Source of the DNA: Planctomycetaceae bacterium
GTDB lineage: Bacteria > Planctomycetota > Planctomycetia > Planctomycetales > Planctomycetaceae
Assembly (NCBI GenBank): GCA_003445035.1
Contig: DLVV01000363.1
Span: forward strand, 5,386-22,184
Reading direction: 5' to 3'
Length of the DNA: 16,799 bases
Shown here: piece after piece, positions 1-6,896 of the stretch
Numbering within the stretch: the stretch's first letter is position 1
How the letters are laid out: each line of letters starts with the position of its first letter
Notes under the pieces: model-generated
The model's input: the letters and a program-made list of their open reading frames with translations, nothing else
The model's database searches: none
Told to the model about the DNA's origin: nothing
Translations under genes and position numbers: made by a program

Positions 1-573
1 GATGTGATCACCGGCCTGATCAAGTCGAACCTGCCGGCGAGGGTGTCATTCCAGGTCGCCAGCCGGACCGACAGTCGCGTCGTGCTTGACGAGATCGGTG
101 CCGACAAGTTGCTCGGAAATGGTGACATGCTCTACCTGACTCCGGGAACCAGCCATCTGGTCCGGGCCCAGGGGACGTTCGTCAGCGATGAGGAGGTCAA
201 CGAGGTGATCGACTTCTTCAGCGAGGTCGAACCCCAGTACTCCAATGAACTCGCCGCACTTCCGGCCGATGGTGGGCCGGCCGGGGCGGGACTCGAGGGT
301 CTCAAGAACCGGGATGAGTTGTATACGCAGGCCATTGAGGTGGTGATTCGCGAAGGTCGAGGAAGCGTGTCGTTGCTGCAGCGTTGCCTGGGCATCGGAT
401 ACGGCCGGGCGGCTCGGCTGGTTGACTACATGGCCGAGGACGGGATTGTCGGCGACTACAACGGCTCGCAGGCCCGAGAGGTTCTGTACACCTCCGAGGA
501 GTGGGAGGCCTTTCAAAATGGCGATGAGGAGCCGCTGGAGAGCCTCTCGGCGGTCGTCTCCGACGGGGTTTGA
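1..573 (+). CDS. ftsK: DNA translocase FtsK, C-terminal part (cut by left window edge)
   Basis: FtsK is a membrane-anchored, hexameric ATP-driven DNA pump that clears and aligns chromosome termini at the division septum. Only the last 190 residues are present: the reading frame is open from base 1, so the GTG at 4 is not a real start. The first ~80 residues match the end of the RecA-like motor: 'LPARVSFQVAS', then 'VLDEIGADKLLGNGDMLYL', then 'VRAQGTFVSDEEV'. After a Pro/Gly/Ala-rich linker (about 85-100), residues ~103-166 form the gamma winged-helix domain, with 'DELYTQAIEVVI', 'SLLQRCLGIGYGRAARLVD' and 'MAEDGIVG'. In known FtsK/SpoIIIE proteins this domain reads the polar KOPS/SRS sequences. 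About 24 acidic residues follow the domain. The stop codon overlaps the -35 box of the next promoter. The family assignment is secure. A SpoIIIE-type label would be equivalent. Confidence 0.95.
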   Translation, partial: DVITGLIKSNLPARVSFQVASRTDSRVVLDEIGADKLLGNGDMLYLTPGTSHLVRAQGTFVSDEEVNEVIDFFSEVEPQYSNELAALPADGGPAGAGLEGLKNRDELYTQAIEVVIREGRGSVSLLQRCLGIGYGRAARLVDYMAEDGIVGDYNGSQAREVLYTSEEWEAFQNGDEEPLESLSAVVSDGV

Positions 574-598
574 CGGTCCATCGTCACTGACCTATCAT
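570..598 (+). promoter_or_regulatory. Sigma-70-type promoter for cimA-valS
   Basis: TTGACG at 570-575 (5 of 6 matches to TTGACA) is followed by a 17-bp spacer and TATCAT at 593-598 (5 of 6 matches to TATAAT). Transcription would start near 604-606. This lies downstream of the in-frame ATG at 597, so it argues that cimA starts at the ATG at 666. The -35 box overlaps the ftsK stop codon (571-573). Read from the sequence only; no expression evidence. Confidence 0.6.
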
Positions 599-608
599 GG
601 GTTTTGCC

Positions 609-666
609 TCGGGCGGCTGTGTGCCTGGGGTTTTTTTGTTTCCCCGAAGCGGACGGGACCGCCCGA
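609..666 (+). promoter_or_regulatory. Structured 5' leader of cimA
   Basis: TCGGGCGG (609-616) is complementary over 8 bases to CCGCCCGA (659-666), whose last base is the A of the cimA start codon. Inside this long-range stem lies a smaller inverted repeat, GGGG (627-630) and CCCC (642-645), around a run of seven T (631-637). The RNA could hide the translation start, or the T run could act as a weak pause or termination site. No clear Shine-Dalgarno sequence is visible before the ATG. A regulatory role is inferred. I do not recognise a known riboswitch or T-box here, and the leader is too short for most of them. Confidence 0.35.
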
Positions 667-2285
667 TGCCGCGTATCGAGATCTACGACACGACCTTGCG
701 TGACGGCAGCCAGGGCGAGGGGATCAACTTCTCGCTGCAGGACAAGCTGCAGATCACCACGCGGCTCGATGCGCTGGGTTTTGACTTCGTCGAGGGAGGG
801 TACCCACTCTCCAACCCGAAGGACGCCGAGTACTTCCAGGCGGTCCGTGATCTCGATCTTGACCACGTCCGCGTGGCGGCGTTCGGGATGACACGGCGTC
901 GCGATGTCGCGGCCGAGGACGACATCGGGATGCTGGCATTGCGGGATTCCCTGGCACCGGTGTGCACCGTGGTCGGCAAGTCCTGGGGCCTGCACGTGAC
1001 CGAGGTCCTGCGTGTAGAACTCGATGAGAATCTCGCCATGCTCGCCGATTCGGTCGCCTTTCTTGTCGGCGAAGGCCGCGAGGTGATCTACGACGCGGAG
1101 CACTTTTTCGACGGCTGGGCTGCCGATCCGGATTATGCGTTGAAGACCATTTCGGCGGCAACAGCGGCCGGGGCTCGTTCGGTCGTGCTGTGCGACACCA
1201 ACGGGGGCCGGCTGCCCGAAGAGATTTCAGCCGGTGTCGAAGCGGCGTCAGCGGAGTTGTCGGTTCCGTTGGGCATCCACTGCCACAACGACAGCGATGT
1301 TGGGGTTGCCAACTCGCTGGCCGCCATCGACCAGGGCGTCACACACGTTCAGGGCACCATCAACGGCATCGGTGAACGTTGTGGCAATGCCGATCTGGTC
1401 AGCGTGATTGCCAATCTCGCGCTGAAGAAAGACGGCTTCGAGGTGCTCGCCACGGGGGGGGTCGAGCACCTGGCCGAACTGTCTCGATTCGTCTACGAAC
1501 TGGCGAACATGAACTTTCGCCCGGGGCAGCCATTTGTCGGCCCCAGCGCCTTTGCTCACAAGGGCGGGATGCATGTCCACGCCGTCAATCGTGTCGCCGC
1601 CAGTTACGAACACATTCCACCCGATTCGGTCGGCAACGTCCGCCGCGTGCTGGTCAGTGAGCTCTCGGGGCGGTCCAACATCGTCGCCGTGACCACGCGG
1701 CACCGGATGCAGCAGGACGACGATCTGATGGCCAGGATTCTCGAGCGGGTGCAGGACCTCGAGAACGAAGGCTACCAGTTCGAAGCGGCCGAGGCGTCTT
1801 TCGATCTGCTGGTCAAGAAAGTTGCCGGGACTTACCGCTCGTTGTTCGAAAGAATTCACTACCGGGTCAACGTCGAGACCGACGCCGTGGAAGAGGACCC
1901 GGCGACCGAGGCGACCGTGAAACTGAAGGTCGCAAATTCGGTGAAGCACGTTGTCGCCGAGGGCGATGGTCCGGTCAACGCGTTGGACACCGCGTTGCGG
2001 AAGGCGCTGTGTGACACCTTTCCCGGCCTGACGTCGATGCAGTTGGTCGACTACAAGGTCAGGGTGATCAATTCGAGTGAGGGCACCGCCGCGCGGGTGC
2101 GAGTGGTGATCGAGAGTCGTGACGCCGACGAGGTCTGGAGAACGGTGGGCGTCAGTGAGAACATAATCGAGGCCAGCTGGCTGGCGCTGGTTGACAGCGT
2201 GGAGTACAAGCTGTTCAAGGACGAGGACGCTGGCGACGATTCGTCGCAATTCGTGGATTCGGCCGCAGTTCGGGACGATGTGTGA
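666..2285 (+). CDS. cimA: (R)-citramalate synthase
   Basis: The enzyme condenses pyruvate with acetyl-CoA to (R)-citramalate, the first step of the threonine-independent route to 2-oxobutanoate and isoleucine. The product is 539 residues, the usual length of the long CimA family. The N-terminal TIM barrel opens with 'IEIYDTTLRDGSQGEGINFS' (from residue 4). It also holds 'GREVIYDAEHFFDG', the metal-binding H205-x-H207 in 'GIHCHND', and 'GTINGIGERCGN'. 'SAFAHKGGMHVHAV' marks the linker region. Residues ~415-515 form the LeuA-type regulatory domain that usually binds the feedback inhibitor (isoleucine in CimA). 'VGKSWGLHVTEVLR' and 'EGGYPLSNPKDAEYF' favour CimA over 2-isopropylmalate or homocitrate synthase. 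I chose the ATG at 666 because the motif begins at once and the upstream ATG at 597 lies inside the -10 box. The gene overlaps valS by one base. Confidence 0.93.
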   Translation: MPRIEIYDTTLRDGSQGEGINFSLQDKLQITTRLDALGFDFVEGGYPLSNPKDAEYFQAVRDLDLDHVRVAAFGMTRRRDVAAEDDIGMLALRDSLAPVCTVVGKSWGLHVTEVLRVELDENLAMLADSVAFLVGEGREVIYDAEHFFDGWAADPDYALKTISAATAAGARSVVLCDTNGGRLPEEISAGVEAASAELSVPLGIHCHNDSDVGVANSLAAIDQGVTHVQGTINGIGERCGNADLVSVIANLALKKDGFEVLATGGVEHLAELSRFVYELANMNFRPGQPFVGPSAFAHKGGMHVHAVNRVAASYEHIPPDSVGNVRRVLVSELSGRSNIVAVTTRHRMQQDDDLMARILERVQDLENEGYQFEAAEASFDLLVKKVAGTYRSLFERIHYRVNVETDAVEEDPATEATVKLKVANSVKHVVAEGDGPVNALDTALRKALCDTFPGLTSMQLVDYKVRVINSSEGTAARVRVVIESRDADEVWRTVGVSENIIEASWLALVDSVEYKLFKDEDAGDDSSQFVDSAAVRDDV

Positions 2286-5233
2286 TGGCAGCCGAAATCC
2301 CCAAGCAGTACGATCCGGCCGGTGCCCAACAGCGGTGGTACGCCGAGTGGTCCGAACGGGGCTATTTCGACGCTGAGCCAAATCCGGAGCGACCCCAGCA
2401 CACGATCATGATTCCCCTGCCCAACGTCACCGGGGCGTTGCACATGGGGCACGCGCTCAACGGGACGCTCCAGGATCTGATCACTCGCTGGAAGCGGATG
2501 CAGGGATTTGAAGCCCTGTGGATGCCGGGGACCGACCACGCCGGCATCGCCACTCAGGCCGTCGTCGAACGCCGTATGCTCGAAGAGGAGGGGCTGACGC
2601 GTCACGACATCGGCCGGGAGGCCCTGGTCGAGCGGATCTGGAAGTGGAAGGATGCCTACGAACAGCGGATTCTCTCGCAGCTGAAACTGATCGGGGCCAG
2701 CTGCGACTGGAGAAGGACTCGCTTCACGCTCGACGAGATGTGTTCCAGGGCCGTTCGCAGGACCTTCTTCAAACTGTTCTCCGACGGGTTGATCTACCGT
2801 GGCAAGCGGCTCGTCAACTGGGATTCCTTTCTCCAGACGGCGGTGGCCGACGACGAGGTGTTCTACGAGGAGGTCTCCGGAGGGTTCTGGACATTTCGCT
2901 ACCCGGTGGTCGGTTCGGACGAGACCATCGCGTTCTCGACGACTCGGCCCGAAACGATGCTCGGCGACACAGCAGTCTGCGTGCACCCCTCCGACGAACG
3001 CTACACCCACCTGGTGGGCCGGACAGTCCGTGTTCCCCTGGTTGATCGGGAGATTCCGATCATTGCTGACGCGTTGTTGGCCAAGAAGGAGATGGGGACC
3101 GGGGCGGTCAAGGTGACCCCCGCCCACGATCCCAACGACTACGCCTGTGGTCTCCGCAACGACCTGCCGATGATCAACATCCTGGAATCCGATGGCACGA
3201 TCAACGAGAACGGCGGGAGATTTGCCGGGCAGGATCGCTACGAGGCCCGCAAGCAGGTCGTTCAGGCCATGGAGGAGTTGGGCTTCTCCGAGGGGGTCGA
3301 GGAACGAGCGATCGACCTGGCCCACAGTGATCGCTCCAAGACTCCCATCGAGCCGTATCTCTCGGACCAGTGGTTCGTGAAGATGAATGACCTCGCCCAG
3401 GACGCAATCGATGCGGTCGACGACGGCCGGGTGACATTTTTCCCGACACGATACGCCAAGACCTATCTCGACTGGCTCGGCGAAAAACGGGACTGGTGCG
3501 TGTCGCGTCAATTGTGGTGGGGGCACCAGATCCCGATCTGGTACTGCCTCACCTGTGAACGGCAGGACCTGGAGGCGGCCTTTGGCCAACGCGATGATGT
3601 CTGCTGGCACGAAGACCAGGAGAACGGTGGGTGGTTGGTCTGCGCCGAGACCGACCTGGCCGGGAATGAGTTGGGCGCGGACCACGAGCTGGTCCAGGAC
3701 GAGGATGTGCTGGACACCTGGTTCAGCTCGGCGCTGTGGCCCCATTCGACGTTGGGATGGCCCGAGTCGACCGAGAGTCTCGACTACTTCTATCCCGGCA
3801 GCGTGCTGGTCACCAGCCGTGACATCATCACCTTGTGGGTGGCCCGGATGGTGCTGTCCGGGCTCTACAACATGGGCGATATTCCTTTCTCGCACGTCTG
3901 TGTCCATCCGAAGATCCTCGACGGGTTCGGCCAGACGATGTCGAAGTCGAAGGGCAACGGCGTCGATCCGATGGACCTGATCGATCGCTACGGTGCCGAT
4001 GCCGTACGGTTCACGATTGCCTCGTTTGCCGGCGAGACGCAGGATATCCGGCTCCCGGTCGGTTACGAGTGTCCTGAGTGCGGCCACGTCACCGCCCAGG
4101 AATTGAAACACCAGAAGGCGGTGCCCGGCGGCAGCGAGAAGCCGCGGATCGACTGCGGAGGGTGTGGGAAGTCGTGGCAGTACACCAGTCCATGGTACGA
4201 CCCCGACGAAGGGGAGCCGGTGGCACGGATGGTGGCCGAGCGGTTCGAGGCGGGGCGAAACTTCTGCAACAAGTTCTGGAACGCCGCTCGCTTCGCTATG
4301 CTCAATCTCGAGGGCTACGAGCCTGGCAGCCTGCCGGCGATCAGTGACAGTGACGGCCTGGCGATCGAGGATCGCTGGATTCTCAGTCGATTGGCTCGCA
4401 CCGCTGCCCAGGTCACTTCATACCTCGACCGTTACCAGTTCGACCAGGCGACCAGGACGCTGCGTGACTTCACGTGGAATGAGTTCTGCGACTGGTACCT
4501 CGAAATGGTCAAGCCGCGGTTGCAGGACGAGGCGGCCGACCCGGAAGCCAGGGGCATCGCCCAGCGCGTCCTGGTCGGAGTGCTCGACGCATTGTTGCGA
4601 CTGCTCGCACCGACCACCCCCTTCATTGCCGAAGAGCTCTGGCAACGCCTGGCCGAGTGGGCTCCGGAACGCGGATTGCCCGTGCCGGGGCCGGTTGCCG
4701 AAAGCGTCATGCGGGCCGAGTGGTTGGATCTGCCCGAGCAGTGGCACGACGAGGCCCTGGAAGCTCGGTTCGAGCGGTTGCAGGAGATCATCGTGGCGGT
4801 TCGTAATGTCCGCTCCACATACAACATCCCTCGCAGCACCCAGTTGTCGTTGTCAGTGAGATGTGGCGAGGGGGTGGTGGGCGATCTCGAAGCGGTGGCC
4901 GGGCAGTTCCTCAACCTGTCCAATACCGGGTTGATGGCCGTGGGGCCGGATGTCGGTCAGCCGGCCGGGGCGGCGAGCTTCGCGTTGGGAGAAGCCGACG
5001 GCTACATCGATCTCGAGGGGGTCGTCGACCGCGAGGCCGAACGCGACAAGCACGTCAGGGAGCGTGAAAAATTGACTGGGGTGATCACCGGTCACGAGAA
5101 GAAGCTGGCCAACGAGAACTTCGTGTCAAAGGCTCCGGCAGAGGTCGTTGATGGTGTCCGCGAGACGCTTGCCGGTCTCAGGGAACAGCTCGAGCGGGTC
5201 AACGACATTCTCGAACAACTCGACGGTGCCTGA
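2285..5233 (+). CDS. valS: Valine--tRNA ligase (ValRS)
   Basis: This class I synthetase charges tRNA-Val and hydrolyses mischarged Thr-tRNA-Val. It has 982 residues. The HIGH motif is H53-M-G-H56 in 'PNVTGALHMGHALNGT'. The CP1 editing domain carries 'TTRPET' (219-224) and 'AHDPNDY' (280-286). The second signature is T551-M-S-K-S555, so the first lysine of KMSKS is replaced by threonine. Just after the catalytic core there is a Cys4 zinc-ribbon-like insert: C596-x2-C599 and C624-x2-C627. The anticodon-binding helical domain follows ('DRWILSRLARTA', 'WYLEMVKPRL'). The C-terminal coiled-coil tRNA arm includes 'NENFVSKAPAEVV' and covers about the last 65 residues. The ATG at 2285 shares its A with the cimA stop (TGATG), which suggests translational coupling. 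A GTG at 2282 is possible. The function is certain from the motifs. Confidence 0.96.
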   Translation: MAAEIPKQYDPAGAQQRWYAEWSERGYFDAEPNPERPQHTIMIPLPNVTGALHMGHALNGTLQDLITRWKRMQGFEALWMPGTDHAGIATQAVVERRMLEEEGLTRHDIGREALVERIWKWKDAYEQRILSQLKLIGASCDWRRTRFTLDEMCSRAVRRTFFKLFSDGLIYRGKRLVNWDSFLQTAVADDEVFYEEVSGGFWTFRYPVVGSDETIAFSTTRPETMLGDTAVCVHPSDERYTHLVGRTVRVPLVDREIPIIADALLAKKEMGTGAVKVTPAHDPNDYACGLRNDLPMINILESDGTINENGGRFAGQDRYEARKQVVQAMEELGFSEGVEERAIDLAHSDRSKTPIEPYLSDQWFVKMNDLAQDAIDAVDDGRVTFFPTRYAKTYLDWLGEKRDWCVSRQLWWGHQIPIWYCLTCERQDLEAAFGQRDDVCWHEDQENGGWLVCAETDLAGNELGADHELVQDEDVLDTWFSSALWPHSTLGWPESTESLDYFYPGSVLVTSRDIITLWVARMVLSGLYNMGDIPFSHVCVHPKILDGFGQTMSKSKGNGVDPMDLIDRYGADAVRFTIASFAGETQDIRLPVGYECPECGHVTAQELKHQKAVPGGSEKPRIDCGGCGKSWQYTSPWYDPDEGEPVARMVAERFEAGRNFCNKFWNAARFAMLNLEGYEPGSLPAISDSDGLAIEDRWILSRLARTAAQVTSYLDRYQFDQATRTLRDFTWNEFCDWYLEMVKPRLQDEAADPEARGIAQRVLVGVLDALLRLLAPTTPFIAEELWQRLAEWAPERGLPVPGPVAESVMRAEWLDLPEQWHDEALEARFERLQEIIVAVRNVRSTYNIPRSTQLSLSVRCGEGVVGDLEAVAGQFLNLSNTGLMAVGPDVGQPAGAASFALGEADGYIDLEGVVDREAERDKHVREREKLTGVITGHEKKLANENFVSKAPAEVVDGVRETLAGLREQLERVNDILEQLDGA

Positions 5234-5247
5234 TCCATTCCGGCGTC

Positions 5248-5275
5248 TTGAACGCCAGTGGCGGCGGGCTATAAT
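5248..5275 (+). promoter_or_regulatory. Sigma-70-type promoter for the bifunctional nuclease gene
   Basis: TTGAAC (5248-5253, 4 of 6 matches) is separated by 16 bp from a perfect TATAAT (5270-5275). It lies 14 bp after the valS stop codon, with an expected start of transcription near 5282 and a leader of about 70 bases before the next gene. It suggests that the downstream gene is expressed separately from cimA-valS. Sequence evidence only. Confidence 0.6.
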
Positions 5276-5352
5276 CCATCGCGCAGACCACCGGGTCCGT
5301 GGGGTCTCTCCCCTGCCCCGGTTCACCTCTGGCGACAACAGGGAATACCGCT

Positions 5353-5751
5353 TTGCTCGTCCCGATGGAACTCGCCCGTATCGTGATCAACGACATCGGT
5401 GATCAGCAGGTCGTGTTCCTGCGGGAGATCGAAGGTGGCCGCTCCTTCCCGATCCTGATCGGGTTGTTTGAGGCGGGGGCGATCAATCGGCGAATCACCG
5501 AGGATCCTCCGCCTCGTCCACTGACTCACGACCTGCTGAGGTCGACGGTCGAGGAGCTGGGAGGAGAGATCGAGGACGTCGTGATCACCGATCTTCGCAA
5601 CCACACCTATTTCGCCGTGCTCAGGATCCGGTTTGACGGCGAGTTGATCGAGGTCGACAGTCGGCCAAGCGACGCCCTGGCGATTTCTGTCCACTACGAT
5701 CCGCCGCTGCCGATCTATGTGCACGAGGACGTGCTGGCCGAAGTGGGCTAG
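5353..5751 (+). CDS. Bifunctional nuclease family protein (DUF151)
   Basis: The product is a small cytoplasmic protein of 132 residues (from TTG) or 128 residues (from the ATG at 5365). It belongs to the BFN/DUF151 family, some members of which have been reported to cut both DNA and RNA. The in vivo role in bacteria is not well defined. It shows the family pattern in order: 'MELARIVINDIGDQQVVFLR', 'RSFPILIGLFEAGAI', 'PRPLTHDLLRSTVEELGG', 'VVITDLRNHTYFAVLRI', and 'EVDSRPSDALAISV' near the end. I place the start at the TTG because CAGGGA (5339-5344) sits 8 bases before it and many relatives begin with a few residues before 'MEL'. The ATG at 5365 is almost as likely. The frame stays open upstream to a GTG at 5299, which I consider untranslated leader. 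The gene ends 7 bp from the converging gene. Confidence 0.85.
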   Translation: MLVPMELARIVINDIGDQQVVFLREIEGGRSFPILIGLFEAGAINRRITEDPPPRPLTHDLLRSTVEELGGEIEDVVITDLRNHTYFAVLRIRFDGELIEVDSRPSDALAISVHYDPPLPIYVHEDVLAEVG

Positions 5752-5766
5752 GCAACGACTAGTTGC
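5752..5766. terminator. Small palindrome in the first convergent junction
   Basis: GCAAC (5752-5756) and GTTGC (5762-5766) form a 5-bp stem with a 5-base loop. The loop holds the stop codon of the minus-strand gene, and the stem begins right after the plus-strand stop. No T run follows on either strand. It may be a weak bidirectional terminator; a chance palindrome cannot be excluded. Confidence 0.3.
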
Positions 5767-6709
5767 ACTCGGGCTGAAGCGGGCCGGCGAGTTCCTCGAG
5801 GAAGAACAATCGGCCGGGCTGAGTGGGCATGAACGTCGAGGGGATCCAGGGCGTGGGGTCGTGCCGGAGTGTCATCCACAGGCTCAGGCCCTGCCACATC
5901 ATGCCCCGCGAAAACGTCCCGTCGGCACCACCAATGATCTTGTCGGCGCCCAGGAACAGCCCGGGTCCGATCGTGTTGGCGAATGCCGGGACCAGCGTGG
6001 TCCGGCTCTTGAAGCTCGTCACCGCGTTCTGCTCGATCGTCAGCGGATGCAACTGGGCTCCGATGCGGTGTGTGTCGGCCCGCCAGGCGTCGGCGCTGTC
6101 GTACTCGGCTGCGAACTGGGGTTCCCAGAAGGCGATGTGGCAGACTCGGCCGATTCCGAACAGCACCACCAACTTGCCGCCCCCGGCACGGATCTCGGCG
6201 ATCTGATCGGCGAAGTGTGGCAGGGAGTCCTTTGAGGCGAAATGCCGTTGTTCGGGTGGAACCGTCAGGTCGCCCAGCGGACCGTAGAACGCATCGGACA
6301 TGGCGTTTTCGAAGGCGCCGGGGTGATCGGAGGGCAAGGTGTTTCCGTCCGAATCACTCCATTCGTCCATGTTGAAACCATGAACGTGATCGCAGGAGAC
6401 ACCCCATTCTTTGAGGAAGTAGACGGCCCAGCGGTACATCCCCATCGGGCCGACCGGCAGGATCATTGCCAGGGAATGGCCGTCGGTTCGGGCCCGGGAG
6501 ATTGTCAGGGCAATTTCGTGGCCAAGCATCGTGTCGAAGTCGGACAGGGTGTTGCAGGGAATCGGTTCAAAACCCTCGTTCCACCACGGCTGCCGTTGCG
6601 TGATGGTTGCCGGATCGTCGCCAACACAGCTGTCGATCTTGGCCAGGTCCCAGCCCGACGGAAGAAAACTCTCCATCAACGATCCGCTCAATGTGCTCAA
6701 CAGGTCCAT
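5759..6709 (-). CDS. Glucosamine-6-phosphate isomerase/deaminase-like protein (NagB family), atypical active site
   Basis: The product has 316 residues, longer than the ~266 of classical NagB, with an N-terminal extension of ~45 residues. NagB converts glucosamine 6-phosphate to fructose 6-phosphate and ammonia. Visible family features are a phosphate-loop-like 'LPVGPMGMY' (84-92), 'FNMDEW' (112-117; NagB has FNMDEY, with the proton-relay aspartate at D115 here) and '[13 protein letters not shown]' (185-197). The last matches NagB 'GIGxDGHIAFNEP': H191 and E196 are kept, but the catalytic aspartate two residues before the histidine is V189. '[13 protein letters not shown]' lies near the end. 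The fold is therefore likely; deaminase activity is doubtful, and another amino-sugar or sugar-phosphate reaction is possible. The ATG at 6709 has GGGAG 6 bases upstream. The gene is transcribed away from the RND operon and converges on the nuclease gene with a 7-bp gap. Confidence 0.75.
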   Translation of the reverse strand: MDLLSTLSGSLMESFLPSGWDLAKIDSCVGDDPATITQRQPWWNEGFEPIPCNTLSDFDTMLGHEIALTISRARTDGHSLAMILPVGPMGMYRWAVYFLKEWGVSCDHVHGFNMDEWSDSDGNTLPSDHPGAFENAMSDAFYGPLGDLTVPPEQRHFASKDSLPHFADQIAEIRAGGGKLVVLFGIGRVCHIAFWEPQFAAEYDSADAWRADTHRIGAQLHPLTIEQNAVTSFKSRTTLVPAFANTIGPGLFLGADKIIGGADGTFSRGMMWQGLSLWMTLRHDPTPWIPSTFMPTQPGRLFFLEELAGPLQPECN

Positions 6710-6726
6710 CGTTCTCTCCCGCGGGG

Positions 6727-6746
6727 CCGGTCGTCAGAGCGACCGG
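6727..6746. promoter_or_regulatory. Inverted repeat before the NagB-like gene
   Basis: CCGGTCG (6727-6733) and CGACCGG (6740-6746) are perfect 7-base arms around a 6-base spacer. Read on the minus strand, the repeat lies just upstream of the Shine-Dalgarno sequence of the NagB-like gene. It could be an operator or a 5'-UTR hairpin; it lies in the 187-bp divergent spacer shared with the RND operon. The function is inferred from position and symmetry only. Confidence 0.35.
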
Positions 6747-6809
6747 TTGTCAGATATGGATCCCACTGTAACGATCGTGGTTCGGTGATTCGAGCGGCAT
6801 GCATGAGTA

Positions 6810-6839
6810 TTGCCTTATCGGTTGCGATGCGGCTAAAGT
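6810..6839 (+). promoter_or_regulatory. Possible promoter of the RND efflux operon
   Basis: TTGCCT (6810-6815, 4 of 6 matches) and TAAAGT (6834-6839, 4 of 6 matches) are 18 bp apart. They would start transcription near 6846, about 50 bases before the adaptor start codon. Both boxes are imperfect. This is the best candidate in the 187-bp divergent spacer on the plus strand. Confidence 0.35.
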
Positions 6840-6896
6840 AGGCCAACCCACCAACTTACCCCACCCTGTGCGACGTCCTGTCGCCCGCGAGTCTCG

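Noticed and set aside
597..665. In-frame ATG at 597 as the start of cimA
   Set aside because: It lies inside the -10 box of the predicted promoter. The extra residues are not family-like, and the conserved N-terminus begins right at the ATG at 666.
1248..2381. A 377-codon open frame on the minus strand
   Set aside because: It is the antisense shadow of cimA and the start of valS, with His/Arg/Gln-rich content and no recognisable motif.
2051..4111. A 686-codon open frame on the minus strand
   Set aside because: It lies fully opposite cimA and valS, whose motifs are unmistakable. Long antisense frames are expected in high-GC genes, and no domain pattern is visible in it.
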